Origin: an uncultured Faecalicoccus sp.
GTDB lineage: Bacteria > Bacillota_I > Bacilli_A > Erysipelotrichales > Erysipelotrichaceae
DNA: 63,787 nucleotides
Assembly (NCBI GenBank): GCA_902497095.1
Contig: CABVDD010000006.1
Coordinates: 1 to 63,787, forward strand
Reading direction: 5' to 3'
The notes beneath the pieces are model-generated. The model had not been told where the DNA came from, did no database searches, and saw nothing but the letters and a program-made list of their open reading frames with translations. The translations under genes were made by a program, and so were the position numbers. Shown in pieces: positions 34,033-42,911 of this stretch. The stretch's first letter is position 1. The number at the start of each line of letters is the position of its first letter.

Positions 34033-35046
34033 ATGTCTGTTAATAAAAAAGTCTTAAAAGTAAAAGATCTTCGTATCTACTTTCATACAAAAAATGGGGA
34101 TGCCAAGGCTGTGGATGGAAATCATTTTACCATGTATGAAAATGAAACATTGGCCATAGTCGGTGAATCAGGATGTGGAAAATCTGTGACGGCTATGTCT
34201 ATTTTAGGCTTAGTGGATAAACCAGGTGAAATCATGCCGGAATCCATGATCATATATACCGGAAATGTTGAAAGAGATGAAGAAGGTCTGGATTTGACTA
34301 AAGCTAGTGATGAACAAATTCGTCAAATCCGCGGAAATGAAATTTCTATGATTTTTCAGGAGCCTATGTCTTCTTTAAATCCGGTGATTACAGTAGGTGA
34401 TCAAATTGCGGAAAATATCATGACCCATGAAGATGTGGATGAAAAAGCTGCAAGAGATCGTGCCATTGAACTTTTAAATGATGTGGGCATCAGCCGCCCT
34501 GAAAAAGTTGTGGATAATTATCCGTTTCAATTATCTGGGGGTATGTGTCAGCGTGTGATGATTGCCATGGCTCTTTCTTGTAAGCCTAAACTATTGATTG
34601 CCGATGAGCCAACGACTGCTCTTGATGTTACGATACAAGCACAAATTTTATCGTTGATGAATCGTTTAAAAGAAAAAACAGGGACTTCTATTATGTTGAT
34701 TACCCATGATTTAGGTGTTGTAGCTCAGGTGGCCGATCATGTTAATGTCATGTATGCCGGTAAAGTGGTGGAAAGTGCTCCGGTAAATGAATTATTTGAA
34801 AATCCCAAACACCCTTATACGATCGGCTTGATGAAATCGATGCCTAGTTTGGCGGATACAGAAGAGCGTTTATCAACAATTGAAGGCTCTGTACCTAATT
34901 CATTATATTTGCCAAAGGGTTGTTATTTTGCGGATCGATGTCCTTTCGCGATGGAAAAATGTAAAAAAGGACAACCAAAAGATACAAAGATAAAGAGTCG
35001 CCACCATGTATGGTGTTTCTTACATGAGGAGGAAGATCATGCCTGA
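34033..35046 (+). CDS. oppD: Oligopeptide ABC transporter ATPase OppD
   Basis: A 337-residue ATPase with Walker A 'GESGCGKS', signature 'LSGGMCQRVMIAMAL', Walker B 'LLIADEPTTALD' and the oligopeptide-type C-terminal cysteine cluster ('CYFADRCPF', 'CWF'-like end) that binds an Fe-S cluster in family members. It works as a heterodimer with OppF. Its end overlaps oppF by 8 bp. Confidence 0.96.
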   Translation: MSVNKKVLKVKDLRIYFHTKNGDAKAVDGNHFTMYENETLAIVGESGCGKSVTAMSILGLVDKPGEIMPESMIIYTGNVERDEEGLDLTKASDEQIRQIRGNEISMIFQEPMSSLNPVITVGDQIAENIMTHEDVDEKAARDRAIELLNDVGISRPEKVVDNYPFQLSGGMCQRVMIAMALSCKPKLLIADEPTTALDVTIQAQILSLMNRLKEKTGTSIMLITHDLGVVAQVADHVNVMYAGKVVESAPVNELFENPKHPYTIGLMKSMPSLADTEERLSTIEGSVPNSLYLPKGCYFADRCPFAMEKCKKGQPKDTKIKSRHHVWCFLHEEEDHA

Positions 35047-36025
35047 GAATAAAAAAATTTTAGAAGTAAAACATTTAAAAAAGTATTTTCCTATCAAGAA
35101 AGGGAAATATAAAGAAGGTCAACCGGCAGTAAGAGCAGTTGGTGATATAACTTTTGATCTTTATGAAGGAGAAACGCTTGGATTAGTTGGTGAATCTGGA
35201 TGTGGAAAATCTACTTTAGGACGTACTATTTTGCGTCTTTATGAGCCTACGGGCGGGAAAGTCTTATTTCATAATGAAGATATTTCCAAAAAGAATAAAA
35301 AAGAAATGCGTAAGTTACGAGAAGACATGCAGATTATTTTTCAAGATCCGTATTCATCGCTAAATCCACGGATGAATGTCTTTAATATTTTGGCTGAACC
35401 TTTATTAGCTCATAAAATTTTCAAACGTGGTCCAGAATTAGAAGCTTATGTAAAGGATTTGATGGATCGTTGTGGCTTGCCTAGTTATTATTGTTACAGA
35501 TATCCGCATCAATTTTCTGGAGGGCAAAGACAACGTATCGGTATTGCGCGATCTTTAGCGTTAAATCCAAGCTTTGTAGTTTGTGATGAACCAGTCAGTG
35601 CATTGGATGTATCTATTCAATCTCAAATCATAAACTTGATGAAAGACATGCAGGAAGAAAAAAAGATCTCTTATATTTTTATCAGCCATGATCTTTCTGT
35701 CGTAAAACATATTTCAGATCGTGTTGGCGTTATGTATTTGGGTTCTATGGTTGAATTAGCTGACAAAGATGTATTGTATCAAAATCCGCATCATCCATAT
35801 ACTAAAGCATTAATTGCGGCAATTCCGATTCCTGATCCCAAAAAGCGAAAAGAACTAAGTGTCATTCAAGGTGAAATTCCAAGTAATGTCAATATTCCAA
35901 ATGGTTGTAAGTTTCATCCTCGTTGTCCTTTTGCCAAAGACATTTGTAAACAAAAAGAACCAGCATATAGAGAAATTGAGAAAAATCATTTTGTTCGTTG
36001 TCATTTTGCAGGTGAGTTTGAATGA
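35039..36025 (+). CDS. oppF: Oligopeptide ABC transporter ATPase OppF
   Basis: A 328-residue ATPase, partner of OppD: Walker A 'GESGCGKS', signature 'FSGGQRQRIGIARSL', Walker B 'FVVCDEPVSALD' and a cysteine cluster 'CKFHPRCPFAKDIC'. ATG 35039 after GAGGAGGAAG is preferred to the in-frame ATG at 35006, which lies well inside oppD. ATGA overlap with the following small gene. Confidence 0.95.
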   Translation: MPENKKILEVKHLKKYFPIKKGKYKEGQPAVRAVGDITFDLYEGETLGLVGESGCGKSTLGRTILRLYEPTGGKVLFHNEDISKKNKKEMRKLREDMQIIFQDPYSSLNPRMNVFNILAEPLLAHKIFKRGPELEAYVKDLMDRCGLPSYYCYRYPHQFSGGQRQRIGIARSLALNPSFVVCDEPVSALDVSIQSQIINLMKDMQEEKKISYIFISHDLSVVKHISDRVGVMYLGSMVELADKDVLYQNPHHPYTKALIAAIPIPDPKKRKELSVIQGEIPSNVNIPNGCKFHPRCPFAKDICKQKEPAYREIEKNHFVRCHFAGEFE

Positions 36026-36210
36026 GTCAGCCTAAACGATTACGTACTGTATTTGAAAAGAAAGAAATAAAACCAAATGCAGATACAAAATTGGAAAAAG
36101 GAGATAAGATGGCGCTGTTGATTGCCGCTTTTAGTGTGTTCGGTCCTATTCTTTTGATGGGAGTGGGAATTTTAGCTTTATTTATATGGGCATGGAATGC
36201 GTTTTTTTGA
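36022..36210 (+). CDS. Small single-pass membrane protein
   Basis: A 62-residue protein: a charged N-terminal half ('PKRLRTVFEKKEIKPNAD') and one strongly hydrophobic helix (about residues 30-58) ending in aromatic residues. It is coupled to oppF by an ATGA overlap and precedes the peptidase gene, so it could be an accessory subunit of the importer. I recognise no family. Confidence 0.6.
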   Translation: MSQPKRLRTVFEKKEIKPNADTKLEKGDKMALLIAAFSVFGPILLMGVGILALFIWAWNAFF

Positions 36211-36221
36211 AAGGAGATGCT

Positions 36222-37922
36222 ATGAAGTTTCAAGAATATATGTATCATCATATTGATGTATCATTGTTACAGAATAAATTAGAAGTTCTTGCGAAAGAAA
36301 TTCAAGAGGCAACAAATATAGAAAAAGTAAAAGAATGTATCAAAAAGGTAGATGAGATTCGGCGCTTTGTAAGTACACAAGTTTCTCTGGTGGAAATACG
36401 ACATACCATCGATACATGTGATGAATTTTATACAAAAGAACAGGAATTTTTAGATACAGTATTGCCAACATTGGAAAAATACTATGAGAAGATCAATAGG
36501 GCATTACTGGAGAGTGAATTCTTAGATGAGCTAAAACAAAATTTGCCAGAAACTTTTTTTCTTCAAAAGGAGATGGATTTAAAAGCTTTTGATTCAGCCA
36601 TTGTAGAAGATATGCAGGAAGAAAATCGTTTGATGACAAGTTATCAAGCTTTGATTGCCAGTGCAAAAATTCCTTTTGACGGTGAAATTTATAATTTATC
36701 CAGCTTGGAAGTAAAAACCAATTCTTTTGATCGAGAAGTGCGAAAACAAGCTTTACTAGCTTATTGGAACTGGTTTGAAAAGCATGAAGAAAAAATAGCG
36801 CAACTTTTTGATCAGATGATCAAGGTTCGTACTCGCATGGCACAAAAGCTGGGCTATAAAAATTTTATAGAACTAGGCTATGCTCGTATGCATCGTTATG
36901 ATTATGATAAAAATGATGTGGATAAGTATCGTCAACAAATTTTAGAGGATGTTGTACCATTATGCACTGATTTATATGATCGTCAACGAAGACGTTTAGG
37001 CTATGATACTTTACATGCCTGGGATGAAAAAATAGAATTTTCTCAGGGAAATCCTGCACCTAAATATAATCGTGTTGAGTTAGTGAAACGAGCACAGAGT
37101 ATGTATCATGAGTTATCGAAAGAAACTGGTATTTTCTTTGATTTTATGATTGAGCATGATTTACTGGATCTGGATAGTAAACCAGGTAAAGCTGCCGGAG
37201 GGTATTGCACTTTCATGCCTGACTACAAAAGTCCCTTTATCTTTGCCAATTTTAACCAGACACAACATGATGTCGAAGTATTGACACATGAAGCAGGACA
37301 TGCCTATCAAATTTTTGAATCGAGAGATATTTATCCAAGCGATTGTATTTGGGCCACCTATGAATCCTGTGAAATTCATTCTATGTCTATGGAATTTTTT
37401 ACATATCCATGGATGGATCATTTCTTTGAAGAAGATACAAAACGGTATTATTATTCCCATATGGCAGGAAGTCTTAAATTTTTACCATATGGTGTTTTGG
37501 TCGATCATTTTCAACATGAAGTGTATGCCCATCCAGAAATGACACATCAGCAGCGTATGGATACATGGCGTCGCTTGGAAAAAGAATATTTACCACATAA
37601 AAATTATGATGAGATCGATATTTTAGAAAGAGGTGGTTGGTGGATGCGTCAGTCACACATATTTATGTCACCTTTTTATTATATTGATTATACATTGGCA
37701 CAAGTTTGTGCTATGCAGTTTTGGTCTCGTATGGAAAATAAAGATCCAAAAGCTTTTGAAGATTATCAACGCATTTGCAAGATCGGCGGAACTTTGCCTT
37801 TTCGAAAAATCGTCAAAGCAGCTGGTTTAAAAGTTCCATTTGAAGATGGTTGTCTTGCTCAAGTGACAAAAAGTGTTTCGCAATGGTTAAGTTCTATTGA
37901 CGAAGAAGATCTTGTGGCATAA
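36222..37922 (+). CDS. M3-family oligoendopeptidase (PepF-like)
   Basis: A 566-residue zinc metallopeptidase. The HEAGH motif at residues 356-360 ('VLTHEAGHAYQIFE') binds zinc, with a later Glu in 'YESCEIHSMSMEFF' as third ligand. Cytosolic oligoendopeptidases cut peptides of roughly 7-17 residues, matching the peptide importer encoded just upstream. I chose ATG 36222, behind AAGGAG, over the in-frame ATG at 36186 inside the small membrane gene. Confidence 0.93.
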   Translation: MKFQEYMYHHIDVSLLQNKLEVLAKEIQEATNIEKVKECIKKVDEIRRFVSTQVSLVEIRHTIDTCDEFYTKEQEFLDTVLPTLEKYYEKINRALLESEFLDELKQNLPETFFLQKEMDLKAFDSAIVEDMQEENRLMTSYQALIASAKIPFDGEIYNLSSLEVKTNSFDREVRKQALLAYWNWFEKHEEKIAQLFDQMIKVRTRMAQKLGYKNFIELGYARMHRYDYDKNDVDKYRQQILEDVVPLCTDLYDRQRRRLGYDTLHAWDEKIEFSQGNPAPKYNRVELVKRAQSMYHELSKETGIFFDFMIEHDLLDLDSKPGKAAGGYCTFMPDYKSPFIFANFNQTQHDVEVLTHEAGHAYQIFESRDIYPSDCIWATYESCEIHSMSMEFFTYPWMDHFFEEDTKRYYYSHMAGSLKFLPYGVLVDHFQHEVYAHPEMTHQQRMDTWRRLEKEYLPHKNYDEIDILERGGWWMRQSHIFMSPFYYIDYTLAQVCAMQFWSRMENKDPKAFEDYQRICKIGGTLPFRKIVKAAGLKVPFEDGCLAQVTKSVSQWLSSIDEEDLVA

Positions 37923-38052
37923 TGAAACAAAATAGAGATTCTTTGTATTGAAAACTTGTTAAAATCGGTTTAAAATCTAAAAAAACACAGATTCATTTGA
38001 CTTTGATGGATAAGAAGTGTTAAATTGAATAAGCTGTGGGAGTGTGATTTTA

Positions 38053-38202
38053 ATGGCGGATAAAGTAATTTTAACGTGCAGTGAGTGTCTGTCCAGAAAT
38101 TATGTGACAACAAAAAACAAAAAAACGAATACCCAGCGTTTAGAAGTTAAAAAGTATTGTCCAAAATGTGGGAAACATACTTTACATAAAGAAACAAAGT
38201 AG
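38053..38202 (+). CDS. rpmG: 50S ribosomal protein L33
   Basis: A 49-residue zinc-type L33. Two CxxC pairs ('TCSEC', 'YCPKC') bind zinc, and the length is standard. It lies directly before secE and nusG, the order seen across Bacillota. GGGAGTG precedes ATG 38053. No tRNA-Trp gene is present between it and secE. Confidence 0.92.
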   Translation: MADKVILTCSECLSRNYVTTKNKKTNTQRLEVKKYCPKCGKHTLHKETK

Positions 38203-38215
38203 GAAAGGGATCGTT

Positions 38216-38419
38216 ATGGCAAAAGAAAAGAAAGAAAAAAAAGAAAGAACATATTCTCCCAAAGGAATCTGGCGTGAATTAAAGCAGGTAGAATGGCCAG
38301 GCTTTAAAGGATTGATGAAATCCAGTGGGTTAGTCATTTTATTTACTTTATTATTTGGTTTCTATTTCTTCATTTGTGAACTCGTTGCCAGCGGTCTTTT
38401 AAAGGTTATCGTTGGATAG
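38216..38419 (+). CDS. secE: Preprotein translocase subunit SecE
   Basis: A 67-residue SecE with a basic N-terminus, the conserved 'GIWRELKQVEWPGFKGL' amphipathic segment and a single membrane helix. It clamps SecY in the translocon. ATG 38216 after GGAAAGGGA is preferred over the longer in-frame ATG at 38168, which lies in rpmG. Confidence 0.95.
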   Translation: MAKEKKEKKERTYSPKGIWRELKQVEWPGFKGLMKSSGLVILFTLLFGFYFFICELVASGLLKVIVG

Positions 38420-38434
38420 TTTAGGAGGGACATC

Positions 38435-38983
38435 ATGGCAGAAGAGTTAAAAAAAGAATGGTATGTAGTCAATACATATGCAGGACAGGAAAATCGTGTA
38501 AAAGAAAATTTGGAACGTCGTATCAGTACCATGGGTCTGGAAGATTACTTATTTCAGATCGTGGTTGCGGAAGAAAAAGAAATTGAATATAAAAACGGAA
38601 AACCAGTGGAAAAAACAAGAAATCTGTTTTCTGGGTATTTATTAGTGCAAATGATTATGACGGATGAAGCTTGGTATGTCGTGCGAAATACACCAGGAGT
38701 TACAGGATTTATCGGATCTTCTGGAAAGGGAGCTAAACCTTTTCCGGTAGCACAGGAAGAAGTAGATTCTGTACTTCGTCGTTTAGGACGCAAAGATATC
38801 AATGTACAAGTGGATTTTGGTGTCGGTGATACAGTAGAAATTTTAAATGGTGCTTTCAAAAACTCTGAAGGAGTTGTAGAGGCAATGGATGAAGAAAAAC
38901 AAGAGGCTACTGTATTATTGATTCTGTTTGGACGTGAAACACCGACAGAGATTCCTTATATGGATTTAAAGAAAGTCGACTAG
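38435..38983 (+). CDS. nusG: Transcription termination/antitermination factor NusG
   Basis: A 182-residue NusG with the NGN domain ('WYVVNTYAGQENRVKENL', 'VRNTPGVTGFIGS') and a C-terminal KOW domain ('GDTVEILNGAFKNSEGVVE'). It binds RNA polymerase and modulates pausing. The stop codon is within the loop and arm of the terminator at 38968. Confidence 0.97.
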   Translation: MAEELKKEWYVVNTYAGQENRVKENLERRISTMGLEDYLFQIVVAEEKEIEYKNGKPVEKTRNLFSGYLLVQMIMTDEAWYVVRNTPGVTGFIGSSGKGAKPFPVAQEEVDSVLRRLGRKDINVQVDFGVGDTVEILNGAFKNSEGVVEAMDEEKQEATVLLILFGRETPTEIPYMDLKKVD

Positions 38984-38996
38984 ACTTTCTTTTTTT
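38968..38996 (+). terminator. Terminator spanning the nusG stop and abutting the next ribosome binding site
   Basis: A perfect 10-bp stem (38968-38977 with 38983-38992), 5-nt loop, T-run to 38996. GGAGG for the next gene begins at 38997. Confidence 0.88.
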
Positions 38997-39004
38997 GGAG
39001 GCAT

Positions 39005-39787
39005 ATGAAAACTTTACTCTTTGATTTAGATGGAACGATGTATCGTGGCACACAAATTATAGAAAGTGCAAAAACTTTTTTAGAGCACTGTCAAAAACAA
39101 AAGATTCCGTATCTTTTTTTGACAAATAATTCCATGCGAACACGTGAAGAAAATGTTGCTCATATGGAACAGATGGGATATACAGGAATTTCTGCCAACC
39201 AGTTTTATAACAGTGCTATGGCAAGTGTTCAATATGTGCGTTTACATTACCAAGGAAACAAGGCATTTTATATTGGAAAAGAAGGTATGAAACAGGCTTT
39301 GTTGGATGAAGGATTTACGATTACCGATCAAGATCCAGATTTTGTCTTTGTCGGACTCAATAAAGAAGCAAATTATAAAGAATATTCAAAGGCGTTACAG
39401 TTATTGTTGAATGGTGCCAAGCTGATAGGTACTAACCAAGATCGCATTTTGGCAAAACCTGGAGGCTTTGAAATGGGTAATGGCAGTATCGTTGCTATGT
39501 TTGAATATGCTTCTTCGCAAAAAAGCCCGGATATTGCCAAACCACACACTCCAATATTGGATCTGTGTCTTTCGCATTTTCATTTGAAAAAGGAAGATGT
39601 TATTTTGATTGGCGATAATTTGGAAACTGATATTTTATTAGGTAAAAATGCACATGTCAAAACGATTTTTGTACAGACAGGGGTGCATACAAAAAAAGAT
39701 GTAGAAAGACTAAACATTCATCCAGATATCATTGTTCAGGATCTGTTGGACTGTTTGGACTTTTCTTTTGATTCGTTTATGTTATAA
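39005..39787 (+). CDS. HAD-IIA phosphatase, NagD-like
   Basis: A 260-residue HAD hydrolase with the catalytic 'LFDLDGTMYRG' (D7, D9), motif II 'FLTNNSMR', and 'VILIGDNLETDILLGKNA'. The cap type and length fit the NagD / 4-nitrophenylphosphatase group found in Gram-positive bacteria, which often cleaves sugar or nucleoside phosphates. The physiological substrate is unknown. The ribosome binding site directly follows the nusG terminator. Confidence 0.88.
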   Translation: MKTLLFDLDGTMYRGTQIIESAKTFLEHCQKQKIPYLFLTNNSMRTREENVAHMEQMGYTGISANQFYNSAMASVQYVRLHYQGNKAFYIGKEGMKQALLDEGFTITDQDPDFVFVGLNKEANYKEYSKALQLLLNGAKLIGTNQDRILAKPGGFEMGNGSIVAMFEYASSQKSPDIAKPHTPILDLCLSHFHLKKEDVILIGDNLETDILLGKNAHVKTIFVQTGVHTKKDVERLNIHPDIIVQDLLDCLDFSFDSFML

Positions 39788-39790
39788 TGA
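39782..39790 (+). promoter_or_regulatory. Extended -10 promoter of secG
   Basis: TGTTATAAT overlaps the end of the NagD-like gene, about 30 bp before the secG start. Confidence 0.5.
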
Positions 39791-39815
39791 GACTTGATAA
39801 GGAAGAGTGGATAAA

Positions 39816-40046
39816 ATGGAAGATATTTTAAATGTGATTTTAATGGTACTTTCGGGTATCATCATTATACTCGTACTGCTGCAAAGTGGAAAATCAGATG
39901 GTTTAAGTGCTGCTTTTACCGGAAGTGGAGATTTGAACTTGTTTGCGGTACAAAAGGAACGCGGGCCAGAGAAGGTTATTTCTCGTGCTACATTGATTTG
40001 TGGAATTTTGTATTTTGCACTTGTAATCGCATTACAGATCGTTTAA
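39816..40046 (+). CDS. secG: Preprotein translocase subunit SecG
   Basis: A 76-residue SecG: two membrane helices around the conserved loop 'LLQSGKSDGLSAAFTG'. It assists SecYEG translocation. ATG 39816 suits the AAGGAAGAG site; GTG 39807 would start inside that site. It precedes rnr, as in many Bacillota. Confidence 0.93.
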   Translation: MEDILNVILMVLSGIIIILVLLQSGKSDGLSAAFTGSGDLNLFAVQKERGPEKVISRATLICGILYFALVIALQIV

Positions 40047-40048
40047 TA

Positions 40049-40072
40049 AAGGCTGCAAGGTCTTTTTTTTGG
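40049..40072 (+). terminator. Weak terminator between secG and rnr
   Basis: A 6-bp stem with two wobbles, GCAA loop and eight T. The GGTGGTG ribosome binding site of rnr follows directly. Read-through is likely. Confidence 0.5.
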
Positions 40073-40082
40073 TGGTGATAAA

Positions 40083-42131
40083 ATGAAAGATCGAATAATG
40101 GAATGTTTCCAAAAGAAAAAGCAGTGGACAATAAGAGATTTAGAGCGCAAATTAAAATGTCAATCGTCTAAAGATTTTACTCAATTGATCCAGGCATTAA
40201 ATGAATTGGAAGATGAAAAAGTTTTATGTAATAACCACAGTGTATATTTTTGTATTGATCAAAAAGAATATGTTGTAGGCAAAGTAAAAGATATTTCAAA
40301 GTATGAATTTATGGTTTCCAATGGGGAAGATAAAGTTTATGTACCTAAGAAATACGGACGAAATGCCTTTGATAAAGATGAAGTGTTGGTGCATTGTTCT
40401 AAAAAGAAAAATGAGATCATTCATATCTATTCTCGTGGCATTACAAAAGTTACGGGAACTTTCTATCGAAGAAAGGGACAATTTGTTTTTTTTAGTGATA
40501 TAGATCTTCACTCGTCTTTTCAAATTCAAAATTTAGATGAATTTAATATTGAACATCGCATGAAAGCGTTGGTTGTGATTACAAAATATACAGATCCTTT
40601 ACAGTGTCGCATCGAGAAATTACTTGGATATGAATATGAAAAGGGTATGGACATTACTTCTATACTTTCAGCTAACAATGTGCGTCAACATTTCTCAGAG
40701 AAAGTTTTAGCACAAGCAGATGCGATGCCTAAAGAAGTGCAAAAAAGTGATTTACAAGGACGAACAGATTTTCGTGATTTGATGACGGTTACTATAGATG
40801 GCGATGATGCAAAAGACTTTGATGATGCGATTTCTATTGAAAAAACATCGCAAGGTTATCGCTTGTATGTTCATATTGCAGATGTATCACATTATGTAAA
40901 AGAAGGAAGTCCTATCGATCAGGAAGCATTTGCTCGCTCAACCAGCATTTACGTAGCAGATCGCGTGGTACCGATGCTTCCATTTGCCTTAAGTAATGGT
41001 ATCTGTTCTTTAAATCCAGGGGTTGATCGTTGCACGATAAGCTGTATCATGGATATTGATTCTTTGGGGCATTGTTTACATCATAAGATCGTACCAAGTC
41101 TGATTCATTCTAATCGTCGTTGTACGTATGCCAAAGTTAATCGTTTTCTAAAGGCGGATCCACAAATTCAAAAAGAATATGACGATATCAAAGACTTGTT
41201 ATATCATTTTGAAGCTTGTGCTAAACTGTTACAGGCACGCTCCTATGATCGAGGAACCATTGATTTTAATACAAAAGAACCGAAGTTGATATTGGATGAA
41301 GAAGGAAAATGCATCGATGTGCAATGTAGAGAACGCGGATTTGCCGAACAGATGATCGAAGAAGCGATGATCTTGGCAAATGTCTGTGTGGCTCATACTT
41401 TAAATACATGTGAGATACCTGGAATTTATCGTGTACATGAAACACCAGATCCACAAAAAATCTCACATCTGACTTTACTGGCTCATTCATTAGGTATCAA
41501 AACATCTTTTTATCCCGATGATGTTACGACAAAAGATATACAACAGTTTTTGACATCCATTACCGATCCATCCCTTTGTGATGTTTTAAGTTATGTGGCT
41601 TTAAGAGCTATGCAGAAGGCAAGATATGATGCGAGTTGTTTAGGACATTTTGGTTTATCTTTGGATGAATATTGTCATTTTACTTCACCAATACGTCGTT
41701 ATGCCGATCTTGTCGTACATAGAATGTTACGTAAATATCTTTTCTTACATCAGAAAAAAGATAAAAATACCGATCTTACGAAATGTGAAAGACAGGCTTT
41801 TTATATTTCTGGAAAAGAAAAAGATGCAGTGAGTGTAGAAAGACAAGTAAACGATTATAAATGTGCTGAATATATGGAAGATAAAATTGGTCAGACATTT
41901 AAAGGCAATATTGTCAGTGTTCATAATTTTGGATTCTTTGTGGAATTACCAAATACGGTAGAAGGACTTGTCCCTATACATTCTTTAAATGATTATTTTG
42001 ATTTTGATGAAGTGGCTTCTCGTTTGATTTCACAAGATCGAAAGAAAGTTTATACGATCGGACAAAAAGTTAAAGTGGTCTGTGAATCGGTGGATAAGCT
42101 GAAAGGACAAGTTAGTTTTGTGTTAAAGTAA
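40083..42131 (+). CDS. rnr: Ribonuclease R
   Basis: A 682-residue 3'-5' exoribonuclease. An N-terminal winged-helix and cold-shock segment precede the RNB domain with its catalytic acidic cluster 'IDGDDAKDFDDAIS', and the C-terminus is an S1 domain ('GQTFKGNIVSVHNFGFFVEL'). It degrades structured RNA and takes part in trans-translation quality control. The usual downstream smpB was not found here. Confidence 0.95.
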   Translation: MKDRIMECFQKKKQWTIRDLERKLKCQSSKDFTQLIQALNELEDEKVLCNNHSVYFCIDQKEYVVGKVKDISKYEFMVSNGEDKVYVPKKYGRNAFDKDEVLVHCSKKKNEIIHIYSRGITKVTGTFYRRKGQFVFFSDIDLHSSFQIQNLDEFNIEHRMKALVVITKYTDPLQCRIEKLLGYEYEKGMDITSILSANNVRQHFSEKVLAQADAMPKEVQKSDLQGRTDFRDLMTVTIDGDDAKDFDDAISIEKTSQGYRLYVHIADVSHYVKEGSPIDQEAFARSTSIYVADRVVPMLPFALSNGICSLNPGVDRCTISCIMDIDSLGHCLHHKIVPSLIHSNRRCTYAKVNRFLKADPQIQKEYDDIKDLLYHFEACAKLLQARSYDRGTIDFNTKEPKLILDEEGKCIDVQCRERGFAEQMIEEAMILANVCVAHTLNTCEIPGIYRVHETPDPQKISHLTLLAHSLGIKTSFYPDDVTTKDIQQFLTSITDPSLCDVLSYVALRAMQKARYDASCLGHFGLSLDEYCHFTSPIRRYADLVVHRMLRKYLFLHQKKDKNTDLTKCERQAFYISGKEKDAVSVERQVNDYKCAEYMEDKIGQTFKGNIVSVHNFGFFVELPNTVEGLVPIHSLNDYFDFDEVASRLISQDRKKVYTIGQKVKVVCESVDKLKGQVSFVLK

Positions 42132-42155
42132 AGGCTGTGTTACACAGTCTTTTTA
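42131..42155 (+). terminator. Terminator after rnr
   Basis: A 9-bp stem (42131-42139 with 42143-42151), tight TTA loop and T-run. Confidence 0.75.
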
Positions 42156-42218
42156 AGTGTATAAAGATACTTTTGAATAACTTCATGGTATAGTAAACAC
42201 AGGCAAGGAGGAACAAAT

Positions 42219-42752
42219 ATGAATATTGCCGTTTATTTAGGTTCTAGTACTGGCAAAGATCCAAAATATTCTGAATTGACAAAATCAATAGGTCAATGGA
42301 TCTGCAAGCATGAAAATACATTGGTTTATGGGGCTGGCAGTAAGGGACAAATGGGATTGTTGGCGGATACGGTTTATCACGGTCATGGTAAGATCATTGG
42401 TGTCATGCCTCGATTTCTTTTAAAGATCGAAAAATTGTATGCTCATTTAGATGAAGAATATATGGTGGATACGATGTCACAGAGAAAACAAAAAATGATT
42501 GATCTTTCACAAGGTTTTATTGCCTTACCTGGAGGACCTGGCACATTAGAAGAAATTGCAGAAATTATTTCTTTGGTACGTTTAGACCAGTTGAAATATC
42601 CATGTGTTTTATATAATTTAGATGGCTATTATGATGCCTTAAAATCACAATTGGATATAATGGTCAAAGAAGGATTCTTAGATAAAGAAGGAATCCAGAA
42701 TATACATTTTGTTACTAGTCTTGAAGAATTAGACACCTTGTTTGGTTATTAG
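42219..42752 (+). CDS. LOG-family nucleotide phosphoribohydrolase
   Basis: A 177-residue Rossmann-like protein with the signature 'ALPGGPGTLEEIAE' and an upstream 'YGAGSKGQMGLLAD' loop and 'SQRKQKM' Arg. LOG (TIGR00730) enzymes split nucleoside 5'-monophosphates into base and ribose phosphate, the best-known being cytokinin activation. In bacteria such as this one the substrate is probably AMP or another nucleotide, unproven. Confidence 0.9.
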   Translation: MNIAVYLGSSTGKDPKYSELTKSIGQWICKHENTLVYGAGSKGQMGLLADTVYHGHGKIIGVMPRFLLKIEKLYAHLDEEYMVDTMSQRKQKMIDLSQGFIALPGGPGTLEEIAEIISLVRLDQLKYPCVLYNLDGYYDALKSQLDIMVKEGFLDKEGIQNIHFVTSLEELDTLFGY

Positions 42753-42762
42753 GTGTCTTGTT
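42731..42762 (+). terminator. Hairpin at the end of the LOG gene
   Basis: An 8-bp stem (42731-42738 with 42751-42758) whose 5' arm is coding. The T-run is poor. Confidence 0.45.
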
Positions 42763-42794
42763 TGGTCATAGAATTGTCTTTCTTGGCTATTGAT

Positions 42795-42822
42795 TTGTCA
42801 TTTATTGTGATTTTGATATAAT
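42795..42822 (+). promoter_or_regulatory. Strong promoter ahead of the 20-codon ORF
   Basis: TTGTCA (42795-42800), 16-bp spacer, TGATATAAT with -10 box at 42817-42822. Confidence 0.78.
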
Positions 42823-42832
42823 CCAATCAAAC

Positions 42833-42900
42833 AAAGGAAGTGGTGAAAATGACAAAAGATAGCGTTGTTAAAAATGTCAAAGTAATTTCACACTTCTTTT
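42833..42900 (+). promoter_or_regulatory. Hairpin occluding the ribosome binding site of the 20-codon ORF
   Basis: AAAGGAAGTG (42833-42842) pairs with 42891-42900, and TGAAA (42844-42848) with 42886-42890, giving 15 pairs around one bulged G. The ribosome binding site is wholly in the stem and the ATG opens the loop. Confidence 0.6.
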
Positions 42901-42911
42901 ATAGAGGATAA
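42849..42911 (+). CDS. 20-residue ORF, leader peptide or small toxin-like peptide
   Basis: ATG 42849 follows the ribosome binding site GGAAGTGGTG and opens 20 codons (MTKDSVVKNVKVISHFFYRG) ending in TAA. It has its own strong promoter and a terminator 1 bp after the stop region. The peptide is basic with a short hydrophobic stretch, too short for a normal membrane helix. The ribosome binding site is hidden in a long stem, which is seen in leader peptides and type I toxin mRNAs. I recognise no family. An ankyrin-repeat gene follows. Confidence 0.45.
   Translation: MTKDSVVKNVKVISHFFYRG

Noticed and set aside
42132..42218. smpB or tmRNA behind rnr
   Set aside because: The common neighbours of rnr were looked for and are not in this stretch.
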